64,000 bases of DNA, from positions 62,001 to 126,000 of the forward strand of contig NZ_JADKYB010000015.1 in the NCBI RefSeq assembly GCF_016918855.1, written 5' to 3'. The notes under the pieces are model-generated. The model made no database searches, was not told where the DNA came from, and saw only the letters and a program-made list of their open reading frames with translations. Shown here one piece after another: positions 18,085-26,859 of this stretch; positions within the stretch are counted from its first letter, which is position 1, and the number at the start of each line of letters is the position of its first letter. The position numbers and the translations under genes are program-made. Source of the stretch: Actinacidiphila acididurans. Lineage in GTDB: Bacteria > Actinomycetota > Actinomycetes > Streptomycetales > Streptomycetaceae.

Positions 18085-19101
18085 TCAGTGCTGGTTGGTG
18101 GCGCTGGTGTAGGAGACCACGCAGCCGCCGGCGCCGCCGTTGAAGTTGTTGCTCCACAGCGACTGGACCGCGTAGCTCGCGCCGTTCATCGAGACCACGG
18201 CGGACGCGCCCTGACCGCTGGAGATCCAGGCGCACTTGTCGCCGTTCTCCGCGCCGGCGGAGTCCAGCCAGCCGCTGTTCGGCACCGGGTCGGTCACCGT
18301 CTCGGCGTACTCGTGGCCGCCCACGATCGTCACGCCCTCGGTGGCCGAGTTCACGCCGCCGCTGGTGGCGACGAAGCCGGAGCCGCACGCCGTTCCCGCG
18401 TCGGGCACGTAGGGCATGTTGGTGTACGGCAGGGAGGAACCGCTCGCCGTCGTGCTGGAGTGCCAGGCGCAGTACTGGGTGCCGAAGCCGCTGGGCGTGA
18501 CGCCGTGCGGGGAGTCGACGATGATCTCGACGTTCGTGCCCGTGACGCCGAAGTGGCTTGCCGCCCGCACCGCCTCGGCGGCGATCTGCGACTGGCTGGC
18601 CCGCTTGGGAGCGGTGACGCCGCTGTCCAGCCAGGTGCCGCCGACGGGGTTGGCGGCGGGGTGGCCCACGGGAGTCCCGGCGCCGTTGCACTGGGTGGTC
18701 CCGGCCGGGACGCCCTGGCAGTACTGGGTCACCGAGTTGGACCAGGTGTCGCCGTTGCCGTAGGCGTGCTGGAAGAAGGAGAGCTGGAGCGGCGCGACGC
18801 CCGACGGGTCGTTGGTGACGGTCGATCCGGTTCCCCACTGGGAGCCCCAGTACACGATGTAGATCGTGGGGCTGGTGACGATCGGGCCGCCGCCGTACAC
18901 GAGGTTGCTCGTGCCGGAAGCGGCGGGCCCTGCGGCGTGCGCCGACGCGATGTGGTCGGGGTGGGTCGCGGTCTCGGGCACCTGGGCCCCGGCCGGGGAG
19001 GCCGCGAGGAGTGCGGCCCCGGCGAGGGCCGCGGCCGACACGGCGGCCGCCGCCATACGGCGGCGCCGGGTGATCCGGTCGAGGAGGGAGGCAGTCAGCA
19101 A
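18085..19101 (-). CDS. Secreted protein, exordium-like (phosphate-induced protein family?)
   Basis: 338 residues if translation begins at TTG 19101, which has AAGGGA about 9 bases upstream; ATG 19056 is the alternative. The N-terminus is an Arg-rich signal peptide (DRITRRRRMAAAAV then a hydrophobic core ending ASPAGA), so it is exported. The mature part has the pattern YGGGPIV-SPTIYIVYWGSQW near its start and a C-terminal GGHEYAETVTDP...GDKCAW. That matches my memory of the exordium/phosphate-responsive family, where a HE(Y/L)AE motif precedes a GD-C block. Function of that family in bacteria is not established. The terminator at 18008-18045 ends the transcript. Confidence 0.7.
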   Translation of the reverse strand: MLTASLLDRITRRRRMAAAAVSAAALAGAALLAASPAGAQVPETATHPDHIASAHAAGPAASGTSNLVYGGGPIVTSPTIYIVYWGSQWGTGSTVTNDPSGVAPLQLSFFQHAYGNGDTWSNSVTQYCQGVPAGTTQCNGAGTPVGHPAANPVGGTWLDSGVTAPKRASQSQIAAEAVRAASHFGVTGTNVEIIVDSPHGVTPSGFGTQYCAWHSSTTASGSSLPYTNMPYVPDAGTACGSGFVATSGGVNSATEGVTIVGGHEYAETVTDPVPNSGWLDSAGAENGDKCAWISSGQGASAVVSMNGASYAVQSLWSNNFNGGAGGCVVSYTSATNQH

Positions 19102-19852
19102 CGTGGGTCCCTTCGAGGGTGTGGGTCGAATGGGGTTGCCGACCGGCGGCCGTCGGTGGACAGCGCCGGCATGGGGCGGTGCGGGGGGATATGACGCGCG
19201 CTCGGGAGAAATGCGGTCGATGCACCGGAGCCCCACGGGAATGCAAAAGGAACACATCGCACCTTCCCGATGGAAAGGTGCGCCGTTTCCGCTCGCGTCC
19301 AGCAGCGCTTGGCCGACGAGAAAGTAGCGAGCACGCGTATTCCCGGTCAAGAGCCGGGAGCGATGACGCGTGCAACCCGCACGCGGCCGTCCCCGCGTCT
19401 CCTCATCCCGGCACCCGAGGGGGCGTTGACACCGCCGTGACCTGGCCGTATAAGCGGCCCTCCGAGCATGTGGGGGGCGTGGCGAGCCACGAGGGGTCGC
19501 GACTGCCGATCAATGGAGAACCTTTTAATTGCGCCAGGTCGCGTCGATGACTTCGCCGGTGGAAACGCGCATACGCGCCGGGATTACCCGACCCGTCCGC
19601 CGATTCGTTGCCACGTGGCAGGGCGGCTCTTCCGGAGGAACCGCCGCCGCTCTTCTCACCATGCGCATCAAATGCCCTGATTTGCATGGGGGGTTGCGTG
19701 TGGACGCACGGAGCCTCACACTTCCCTCGTTCGCGTGAAGTCAGTTCACGCTTCAAGCGGACAGCGGCAGCCGACCAGGGGGAACGGCGTGCTCGGCACG
19801 CGAGGTTTCGGTGACACCGCCGGGTCCGGCGGTTCAACTGAGGGAGCTGACG
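19102..19852. other. Long intergenic region with a 7-bp inverted repeat
   Basis: About 750 bases between divergent genes for two exported proteins. No open frame here has recognisable content and the composition is less GC-rich than around it. An inverted repeat GCGTGAA-gtcag-TTCACGC lies at 19733-19751, about 100 bases before the protease start, and could be an operator for that gene. Confidence 0.45.
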
Positions 19853-20761
19853 GTGTCGTTGCGAAGGGCAGCATGGCGGACGTCGAGCAGGCGCGCCGGA
19901 GTCGGTGCGGCAGCGCTGGCACTTGGACTTGGGGCTGTCATGGCCTTGACAGCACCTGCGTCGGCGATCAACTCGTACAACGCGACCCCCGCCCCGGAGC
20001 GGACCGAGGTGGGAGCCCTGATCGCGCAGTGGGACGACGACGGGAACCCGGCGACGCCGGACCGGGTGGACTGGGTCTGCTCGGGCACGATGGTCGACCG
20101 CGACACCTTCCTCACCGCGGGGCACTGCACCACCGACTGGCCGGCCGGCGTGCGCTTCTACGTGTCGCTGGACCAGGACGTGCAGTCCGCGCTGGACACC
20201 GCGGCCGCCGCGCACCCCGGTGACCCGGCCGCGATCGGCACCGCGGTGGGCGTCGAGGGGACCGCGCACACCGACCCGGCGTATCCCGGCCCGTCCGCCG
20301 ACCCGCACGACATCGCGGTGATCCAACTGCCGGCCGCCGCCGTGGCGGCCCGCTAGACCTTCACCCCCGCCACGCTCCCGAGTGCCGGCGAACTGAGCGC
20401 GCTGGGGCCCCAGCAGCTCAACGACACCCCTTTCCTCGTCGCCGGGTACGGCACCGAGGAGGCCCAGCGCGGCCCCGGCGGCCAGACCCACCCGGGCGGT
20501 GGCGTACGGATGAAGGCGCCGGTCACCTTCGACGCCCTCAACGACTCCTGGGTACGGCTGGCGATGACCGAGCCGCAGGGCAACGGCGGCGCCTGCTACG
20601 GCGACTCCGGCGGCCCGAACTTCGCCACCCTCGGCGGCCGGCTCGTCCTGACCGCGACCACCATCACCGGGGACACCCCCTGCTACGCGACCAACGTCGC
20701 CTACCGGCTCGACACCCCGGCCGCACGGGACTTCCTCGCCCCTTACGTCGCCCTCCCCTGA
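19853..20761 (+). pseudogene. Secreted trypsin-like serine protease, interrupted by in-frame TAG
   Basis: GTG 19853 has a good ribosome-binding site (GAGGGAGCTG). A signal peptide (AALALGLGAVMALTAPASA) is followed by the S1 protease domain with the catalytic His (TAGHC) and Asp (DPHDIAVIQL). A TAG at 20354-20356 then interrupts the frame, and the same frame continues undisturbed with the catalytic Ser (GDSGGP) to a TGA at 20759-20761. All three triad residues are therefore present but separated by the stop. Full length would be 302 residues. This is either a recent nonsense mutation or a sequencing error; amber readthrough cannot be excluded. Confidence 0.8.
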
Positions 20762-21317
20762 CCTGCCCGAACGGCGCAGCTCCCGCGCACTCGTGTGCCA
20801 GTCCGAAGGCGGGCTTCGCGGCGTGTGAGGCGATCGTCCGTGGGGAATGTCCGCCTGCACCGGGTGACCCGCGGGACCCGAGCCCCGGGTCCAGGGCCCC
20901 GCGGGAGTCGTATCAAGGTGTGGACGACCACGGAGAGCGCGAACGGGCGCAGGCTGTCCTCGGGTCCGTTCTCATACCGTTCGACCGCCTTGCGTCAGGT
21001 TGAGCGGGGAGCAGTCGAGCCGGATACCGCCCTTCCCCCATGCCATCGCCACGGCGCCGGTCGCGAGCCGGGGGCCGAGCGCGGTCGCCGGCGGGACGCT
21101 CGCCATGTGCTCGGCCATCGCGTTCTCCCGAATGCTCAACCGCTTTCCACACGACTCACATACGAAAGCGCAGCGCTCCGGAAAATCGTTACGGCGGCCG
21201 GCCGCACCACCACTGCGCCCATGGCCCGACCGCAAAACCGACCGGCAATACCTGCCCATATACGGAAATGTGGTCGGCTTCGCCAACGACCGGGTTCCCC
21301 TTGTATGGTGCGCCGCT
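20762..21317. other. Intergenic region, no confident gene
   Basis: About 550 bases. A minus-strand frame (about 20972-21286) contains a CxxC pair (FVCESCGKRL) that hints at a small zinc-ribbon protein, but the rest of that frame has no support, so no gene is called. The last 150 bases are comparatively AT-rich and likely carry the promoter of the next gene. Confidence 0.4.
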
Positions 21318-21911
21318 GTGCAAACGACCTCTGGCGCCGATACGGCGGCCGACGCTCCCGAGCGCCGCGTCGGCGGTAGTCATGCCGCCACGCGACCGGT
21401 GTTCGTCGACGCCTCCGGGCGGCGGCAACGGACAGTACGGCGATTGGGCCGGTTCCTGGTCGTACCGGCCGCGGGTTACATCGCCCTGCTGCTGAGTTCG
21501 GCGTTCGGCGGCCCCACTATCAGTTCGCCGTATCTTCCGCTGCCCGAAGCCGCCGGCCACCACTCCAGCGGGCGCCACCCCGGCGGCAGCGGACACCGTC
21601 CGGGCGGCGCGGCGGCGCCCGGCAAGGGCCACGGCACCGCGGCAACCGGCTCGCAAGGAGGCACAGCGGGCACGGGCACAGGCCCGACAGCCGCCGGTGC
21701 CGAGCCCACTGCCGCGGGCGCCGGGTCCGCTGCCGCCGGTGCCGAGCCCACCGCCATCGGCGGCACCTCGCCGACGCCGGCGCTGTCCCCCACGGCCTCC
21801 GCGCCGGCCATGACGACGGTGTCGCCCACCGCCACGGTCACGCACGGCAGGAGCACCGCGAGTCACCCCGTACCCACCACCCCCAGTCACACCGGCCGCG
21901 GCCACACCTGA
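21318..21911 (+). CDS. Membrane-anchored Ala/Thr/Gly-rich protein
   Basis: 197 residues from GTG 21318. One hydrophobic segment (GRFLVVPAAGYIALLLSSAFG, residues about 50-70) is followed by roughly 120 residues of low-complexity Gly/Ala/Thr/Pro sequence, including repeated PTAAGAEPTA/PTAAGAG units. It probably is a type II membrane protein with an extended outside tail. It lies 32 bases upstream of the deacetylase-glycosyltransferase gene and may be a small partner of that polysaccharide synthase; this is inference. No domain recognised. Confidence 0.6.
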   Translation: MQTTSGADTAADAPERRVGGSHAATRPVFVDASGRRQRTVRRLGRFLVVPAAGYIALLLSSAFGGPTISSPYLPLPEAAGHHSSGRHPGGSGHRPGGAAAPGKGHGTAATGSQGGTAGTGTGPTAAGAEPTAAGAGSAAAGAEPTAIGGTSPTPALSPTASAPAMTTVSPTATVTHGRSTASHPVPTTPSHTGRGHT

Positions 21912-21943
21912 GTCCGGGCGACCGCTGTGAAGGAATCCACACC

Positions 21944-24292
21944 ATGACGAACGCTTCTGCCGGACCGCCGCCCACCGAGCGCTCCAGGAAACGCCACAGT
22001 GCCGTCCGTACTCGTCCGCTGCGCACTCACTGGCTGTTGCTGACCACGTTGCTGCTCACCCTGGGCGTGGCGTTGCTGTTGCAGGGCTACACGCAGCACA
22101 TGTTCGGTATCAGTGACGACGGTGCGGGTGCGGGGGGCGGGCCCGCGGGGCGGGTGCCGGCGGCGGTGGCGCACGGCGGGCCGGTGGTCGACGGGGTGAC
22201 CGGCCGCACCGCCCGTCCGAAGGCGCACACGGTCGCTCTGACCTTCGACGACGGCCCGGACCCGGTGTGGACGCCGAAGATCCTGGCCGTGCTGCGCCGC
22301 CATCACGTGCACGCCACCTTCTTCGTCGTGGGCACCCAGGTCGCCGCCCATCCCGGGCTGGTCCGGCAGATCCTGGCCGACGGCAACGAGATCGGCATCC
22401 ACACCTTCACCCACGCCAACCTGGGCAAGATCCCCGGCTGGCAGCGCTCGGTGGAACTGCGCGAGGCGCAACTCGCGCTGGCCGGGGCCACCGGGCGGAC
22501 CAGTTCGCTGCTGCGGCCCCCGTACTCGGCCGGCAACGACGCGCTGACCGACAAGGACTGGACCGCGGTACGCGCGGCCGGCGCGGCCGGCTACCTGACG
22601 GTGCTGACCACCCTCGACAGCGACGACTGGAAGCACCCCGGCGTCGCCCGGATCCTCGCCAACGCCACCCCGCACGGCACCGCCGGGCAGGTCCTGCTCA
22701 TGCACGACGCGGGCGGCGACCGCTCCCAGACGGTGGCGGCCCTGGACCGGCTGCTGCCGCAGCTCGCCGCGCGCGGTTTCCGCGTGACCACCGTCTCCGC
22801 CGCTGTCGGGATCAGTACGCCGATGGCCGCGGCGAGCAGCGGCGACCACTGGCTGGGCCGGGGCCTGCTGGCGGCGCTGACCGGCAGCGCCTGGGTGATC
22901 CGGATCATCGGCTGGCTGATGTACGCCGCCGGCGCACTGGCCGTGCTGCGCGCCGTCGCGGTGCTGCTGGCCGCCCGCCGCCACCTGCGCCGGCGCGGCC
23001 GGGCATGGGGCCCGCCGATGACCGCACCGGTCACCGTGATCGTGCCCGCGTACAACGAGAGCGCCGGCATCGAGGCCGCGGTGCGTTCCCTGCTCGCCTC
23101 CGACCACCCGGTCGAGATCGTGGTCGTGGACGACGGCTCCACCGACGGCACCGCCGACCTCGTGCAGTCCCTGGGCCTGCCCGGGGTGCGGGTGATCCGG
23201 CAGGCCAACGCGGGCAAGCCCGCCGCCCTGAACACCGGCATCGCCGCCGCCTCGCACGACCTGCTGGTCATGGTCGACGGCGACACCGTCTTCGAACCCG
23301 GCACCGTCCGCGCCCTCGTCCAGCCCTTCGCCGACCCGCGGGTGGGTGCGGTCTCCGGCAACGCCAAGGTCGTCAACCGTGGCGGGCTGCTGGGCCGCTG
23401 GCAGCACATCGAGTACGTGGTCGGCTTCAACCTCGACCGCAGGCTGTTCGACCTCGGCCAGTGCATGCCCACCGTGCCCGGCGCGGTCGGCGCCTTCCGC
23501 CGCGACGCCCTGACCCGGGTCGGCGGTGTCAGCGACGCCACCCTCGCCGAGGACACCGACCTGACCATGGCCATCTGCCGCGACGGCTGGCGGGTGGTCT
23601 ACGAGGAGAACGCCATCGCCTGGACCGAGGCACCGGCCTCCCTCGGCGCGCTGTGGAAGCAGCGCTACCGCTGGTGCTACGGCACCATGCAGGCGATGTG
23701 GAAGCACCGCGGCGCCGTACTGAGGTCCGGCGCCGCCGGAAAACTCGGCCGCCGCGGCCTGACCTACCTCCTGCTCTTCCAGGTCCTGCTGCCCCTGCTC
23801 GCCCCGGTCGTCGACCTGTTCGCGATCTACGGGCTGATCTTCCTCGACCCGGTCCGCATCGCCGCCCTGTGGCTCGGCTTCCTCGCCGTGCAGCTCGCGA
23901 TGGGCATGTACGCCTTCCGGCTCGACGGAGAATCCCCCAAGCCGCTGTGGACACTGCCACTCCAGCAATTCGTCTACCGGCAACTCATGTACCTGGTCGT
24001 CATCCAGTCCGTGGTCACCGCCCTGGCCGGCACCCGCCTGCGCTGGCAGCGCATGGAACGCTACGGCAGCCTCACCGTCCCCCCACCCACATCACCACCC
24101 CCGCCGATGATGTCGTCGACCCAGACCGTGCCCGCCCCCACTCTGGCCGACGCCTGGACCGAGCAGGCACGGTCCGCCGCGTACGGTTCCGACGCGCAGT
24201 ATCTGCGCAGCGGCGAGACACCCGGCCTCGGTGATCCCTGGAACCCGAGCGGCCACGACGGCGGTACGTGGGGCAGCGGCCACGGCATTTGA
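21944..24292 (+). CDS. Bifunctional polysaccharide deacetylase / family 2 glycosyltransferase
   Basis: 782 residues; GAAGGA precedes ATG 21944. After one N-terminal membrane helix comes a NodB deacetylase domain (LTFDDGPDPVW, then GNEIGIHTFTHANLG and RPPYSAGN: the Asp and His metal ligands are present). This is followed by two membrane helices and a processive GT2 domain (VTVIVPAYNESAGIEAAV; VVVDDGSTDGTADL; MVDGDTVFEPGT; AEDTDLTM; KQRYRWCYG, matching the QxxRW signature), then C-terminal membrane helices. The architecture implies synthesis and N-deacetylation of an amino-sugar polymer such as a poly-N-acetylglucosamine- or chitosan-like chain at the cell surface. Product identity is inference. 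Confidence 0.92.
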   Translation: MTNASAGPPPTERSRKRHSAVRTRPLRTHWLLLTTLLLTLGVALLLQGYTQHMFGISDDGAGAGGGPAGRVPAAVAHGGPVVDGVTGRTARPKAHTVALTFDDGPDPVWTPKILAVLRRHHVHATFFVVGTQVAAHPGLVRQILADGNEIGIHTFTHANLGKIPGWQRSVELREAQLALAGATGRTSSLLRPPYSAGNDALTDKDWTAVRAAGAAGYLTVLTTLDSDDWKHPGVARILANATPHGTAGQVLLMHDAGGDRSQTVAALDRLLPQLAARGFRVTTVSAAVGISTPMAAASSGDHWLGRGLLAALTGSAWVIRIIGWLMYAAGALAVLRAVAVLLAARRHLRRRGRAWGPPMTAPVTVIVPAYNESAGIEAAVRSLLASDHPVEIVVVDDGSTDGTADLVQSLGLPGVRVIRQANAGKPAALNTGIAAASHDLLVMVDGDTVFEPGTVRALVQPFADPRVGAVSGNAKVVNRGGLLGRWQHIEYVVGFNLDRRLFDLGQCMPTVPGAVGAFRRDALTRVGGVSDATLAEDTDLTMAICRDGWRVVYEENAIAWTEAPASLGALWKQRYRWCYGTMQAMWKHRGAVLRSGAAGKLGRRGLTYLLLFQVLLPLLAPVVDLFAIYGLIFLDPVRIAALWLGFLAVQLAMGMYAFRLDGESPKPLWTLPLQQFVYRQLMYLVVIQSVVTALAGTRLRWQRMERYGSLTVPPPTSPPPPMMSSTQTVPAPTLADAWTEQARSAAYGSDAQYLRSGETPGLGDPWNPSGHDGGTWGSGHGI

Positions 24293-24326
24293 GTTTTCGC
24301 CGCCCGAAGCGGTAAGCGGCTGAAAG

Positions 24327-24368
24327 CCCGGGAAGGGGCTCCGCTGCAGGTCAGAGCCCCTTCCCGGG
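24327..24368. terminator. Strong bidirectional terminator
   Basis: A perfect 14-bp stem (CCCGGGAAGGGGCT / AGCCCCTTCCCGGG) with a 14-nt loop, between the glycosyltransferase gene and the rnpB fragment. It can serve the plus-strand gene and the minus-strand RNA. Confidence 0.85.
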
Positions 24369-24379
24369 GAAAACACAAG

Positions 24380-24450
24380 AAAGCGGCAGACGAGTCGGGC
24401 TGTACGCCGGATTCCGTTCCACCAGGGAAGCAGACCGCCTCTGACCTGGT
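24380..24450 (-). ncRNA. rnpB: 3' end of RNase P RNA (rnpB), displaced fragment / probable att site
   Basis: Read on the minus strand, the segment ends ACAGCCCGACTCGTCTGCCG followed by CTT, matching the highly conserved 3' end of actinobacterial RNase P RNA. Upstream it continues with GGTCTGCTTCCCTGGTGGAA, also rnpB-like. Beyond about 24450-24500 the similarity stops and an integrase gene begins. Only about 70-120 of the expected ~400 bases are present, so the rest of the gene is missing at this junction. The simplest reading is that an element integrated at the rnpB 3' end and this is the displaced end. I saw no full-length copy elsewhere in the window. Confidence 0.6.
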
Positions 24451-24503
24451 CTTTTACGGGCCTGCGGCGGACGTTCCCGCTCCCTGGGACTTCTCTGGGA
24501 CTT

Positions 24504-25757
24504 TCAGCCGAGATCCGTCAGCCAGTCCTCGATGGCCGACATGCCACGAGCGCCGGCCTGCGGCATGAAGTGCGTGTACGTCCGGAGTGTGAACGCCGGA
24601 TCCGAGTGTCCCAGCCACTTCGCGAGCGAGACAACCGACTCTCCGGCTTCGAGCATCACGGAGGCGTACGTATGACGCAGGACGTGGAAGCCGTGCTCAC
24701 GGCTCGGCTCCCACACGCGTGACGGCCTCTCCCCCGGCTGCCGCTGAGGCAGTGGCGGGATCACTCCCGCGATGGCGAGGGCTGGCTTCCATGCCTTGGT
24801 GTTCCAGGTGGTCCGGTTGATGGCGCCACGTCGCCCCGTATAGACGAGCAGCGGCACGGTCACCTTGCGCCGACTCTCACGATCGAGGGAGGGCTCCTCC
24901 GGATCCAGCCAGGGCAGGGTCACCTCGATCGGCACGAACCTTTCCTGGTGCGCGAGGATCCGCTTGGCGAGCGCCTCCGGCAGTGGGACGTCTCGTTCCT
25001 TACGGCGCTTGGGCGGGCCGAAGTACAACTGCGACTTGTACATGAGGATCTGCCGTTCCACGTGCAGGAAGTCGCTGTGGACATCGGCCGGGCTCAAGGC
25101 GAATGCCTCGCCTTGGCGCAGCCCGCACCCGACCCCGAGGTCGAGCGTGATCTGGTATCGGTCGGACAGCGCTGCTCGTACCGCATCAACGCGACCCTGC
25201 GGCCAAGCGCGGGCCTTGCGTTCGGGTTTCCTCGGCGGCTTGATCGAGCTGTTCCCTTTGCACGGGTTGCGGAACAGCCGTTTGTCCTCGACGGCGGCCT
25301 GCATGATCGCCTTGAGGTACACCCAGGCGAGGTTCGCCGTCCCCTGCCCGACCGCACGCTGCACATCCGCCGACCACTTGCGCAACTCGGACACACCAAT
25401 GTCCTTGAGCGCCAACTCCCCTAGATACGGCAGCACGTGGCCCCATATTCGGTATTTCATGCTCTCCAGCGTCTGAGCCGGATGTACCTGTGACGGCCAC
25501 CAGTGCTTTTCGACGTACTCACGCAGGCTGATCGCACCGTCGCGGACATCGACAAAGTCCCCCCGCCGAGCGTCAGTCTGCGCCTCGGCCAGCCACGCCT
25601 TGGCATCCGCGACCGTATCGAACGACCGATCGCGGACTCCCGGTATACCTTTCACCCGATAGCGAGTGCACTTGCCCCACAGCGCCGTCCGCTCACGTCT
25701 CCCCGTCTCCTTGTTGGCCCGCTTCTTGAGCCACCGATCCTCGACATAGCCCGCCAT
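24504..25757 (-). CDS. int: Tyrosine integrase of integrative element
   Basis: 417 residues. The N-terminal part includes an Arg/Lys-rich arm-binding region and a SAM-like core-binding domain (ISLREYVEKHWWPSQVHPAQ). The catalytic domain has the first Arg in GCGLRQGEAFAL, H358/R361 in HVLRHTYAS, H384 in LGHSDPAF and the nucleophile Y394 in TLRTYTHFM. All residues needed for recombination are therefore present. Its stop codon lies about 50 bases from the rnpB 3' fragment, the usual place of an integrase relative to its attachment site. An excisionase-like gene is 126 bases upstream on the same strand. Confidence 0.95.
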   Translation of the reverse strand: MAGYVEDRWLKKRANKETGRRERTALWGKCTRYRVKGIPGVRDRSFDTVADAKAWLAEAQTDARRGDFVDVRDGAISLREYVEKHWWPSQVHPAQTLESMKYRIWGHVLPYLGELALKDIGVSELRKWSADVQRAVGQGTANLAWVYLKAIMQAAVEDKRLFRNPCKGNSSIKPPRKPERKARAWPQGRVDAVRAALSDRYQITLDLGVGCGLRQGEAFALSPADVHSDFLHVERQILMYKSQLYFGPPKRRKERDVPLPEALAKRILAHQERFVPIEVTLPWLDPEEPSLDRESRRKVTVPLLVYTGRRGAINRTTWNTKAWKPALAIAGVIPPLPQRQPGERPSRVWEPSREHGFHVLRHTYASVMLEAGESVVSLAKWLGHSDPAFTLRTYTHFMPQAGARGMSAIEDWLTDLG

Positions 25758-25883
25758 ACGTCACTTCTCCTTGCCCCGACCGCAGTTCTCACTACGCAGT
25801 CGGCCTCGCTGGCGGACACACAGACGATCCACGTGGGCATGAAATTCCCGGTGCTGCTGCCTTATCAAGGTTGTTCCCGCAGC

Positions 25884-26162
25884 TCAGCAAGCACGGCGCC
25901 GCTCCCGCTGTCGCGGCGCCCGATTCAACGGGTTGAGGATCGGATTCGATCGCGAGTCTGCCTGCTCCTGTTCACTGAGCCATGCATCGAGCAGGTCTCG
26001 GCGATACATCAGCCTGCCGCCCGGCCCCATCCGGAAACTGGGAGGACCCTGCCGTCGGTGACGCCAGACGTACAGGGTGTTCACCGAGATCCCCATGTAC
26101 GTTGCGGCGTTCTGAGCGTTCAGGAACGCAGCCTCCACGGCAGGCTTGGGCGCATTGCGCAT
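25884..26162 (-). CDS. xis: Excisionase / helix-turn-helix protein (MerR-like)
   Basis: 92 residues from ATG 26162, chosen for the AGGAGA ribosome-binding site; a longer in-frame start exists. It contains a winged helix of the AlpA/excisionase kind: FLNAQNAATYMGISVNTLYV, then WRHRRQGPPSFRMGPGGRLM and YRRDLLDAWL. Such proteins bend att-site DNA and direct excision together with the integrase. Its location directly upstream of the integrase supports this role. Confidence 0.85.
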   Translation of the reverse strand: MRNAPKPAVEAAFLNAQNAATYMGISVNTLYVWRHRRQGPPSFRMGPGGRLMYRRDLLDAWLSEQEQADSRSNPILNPLNRAPRQRERRRAC

Positions 26163-26364
26163 CGCGTGTCTCCTGTTCAGCGCTGTCTGAGCAGCGGGCG
26201 ATTCGTCCTCTCGCATGTCACGTCGAAAGGGCACACGTGTGACGATTGGCGAGCACGATCAGAATCCAGAGAACGCGGGATTTGGTGAAACTGCTTTCTC
26301 GTGATAGCGGAAGCCGTTGGCAAGAGGAATCTGTAAGCGATCGACGCCGACGCTGTGGTCGGGC

Positions 26365-26839
26365 GTTGAATCCTCCGCCGCCCCGGAAGACCGGCAGCCA
26401 CCCGTGAGCGGGGGTGTGCTGGCACGACGGATACCAGTTGCGATCCTCCGCCGTCCCAGAGGAGAGCGGCCACGGCCGCGCCGAAGGCGACACCCCAGGG
26501 GCCGCCGAGGTTGCGATCCTCCGCCGTCCCAGAGGACGCCGGCCACCCGGATCGGTGCCGTACTCGATCCGGCACGCGGCAGCGTTGCGATCCTCCGCCG
26601 TCCCTGAGGACGGCGGCAACAACCGAGTGCCCAACGAGGTGATCCTAAAGCCACTCGTTGCTATCCTCCGCCGTCCCCGCGGACGCCGGCCAAATCCGCT
26701 GACCGTGGTCGATACGTGCGTCACCAAGGTGTTGCGATCCTCCGACGTCCCATTGGGCGGCGGCCGCCCCACTACCCCCTGCGCTCCGCGCCCCAGTGAG
26801 GAGTTGCGATCTTCGACCATGCCAGGGGCCGGTGACCAA
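26365..26839 (-). CRISPR. Type I-C-like CRISPR array A, 7 diverged 37-bp repeats
   Basis: Seven 37-base repeat units start at 26365, 26437, 26510, 26584, 26657, 26731 and 26803, separated by six unique 35-37-base spacers. In plus-strand text the units begin GTTGCGATCCTCCGCCGTCC and end ACGGCGGCCAC. On the minus strand they therefore read GTGGCC...GGATCGCAAC, with a GCCGTCC/GGACGGC hairpin and an ending like the GGATTGAAAC of known I-C repeats. That makes the minus strand the likely crRNA sense. Almost every repeat carries substitutions (worst at both ends), so adaptation and perhaps processing may have ceased. It lies immediately downstream of cas3 on the same strand. Confidence 0.85.
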
Positions 26840-26859
26840 CCGTTACCCGAAACGAGGCA

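Noticed and set aside
20972..21286. Minus-strand frame with a CxxC pair (FVCESCGKRL)
   Set aside because: Only the one short motif is suggestive; the remainder shows no coding-like pattern and no ribosome-binding site was convincing.
21887..23983. 698-codon minus-strand frame opposite the deacetylase-glycosyltransferase
   Set aside because: Antisense shadow without domain content; the plus strand has NodB and GT2 motifs throughout.
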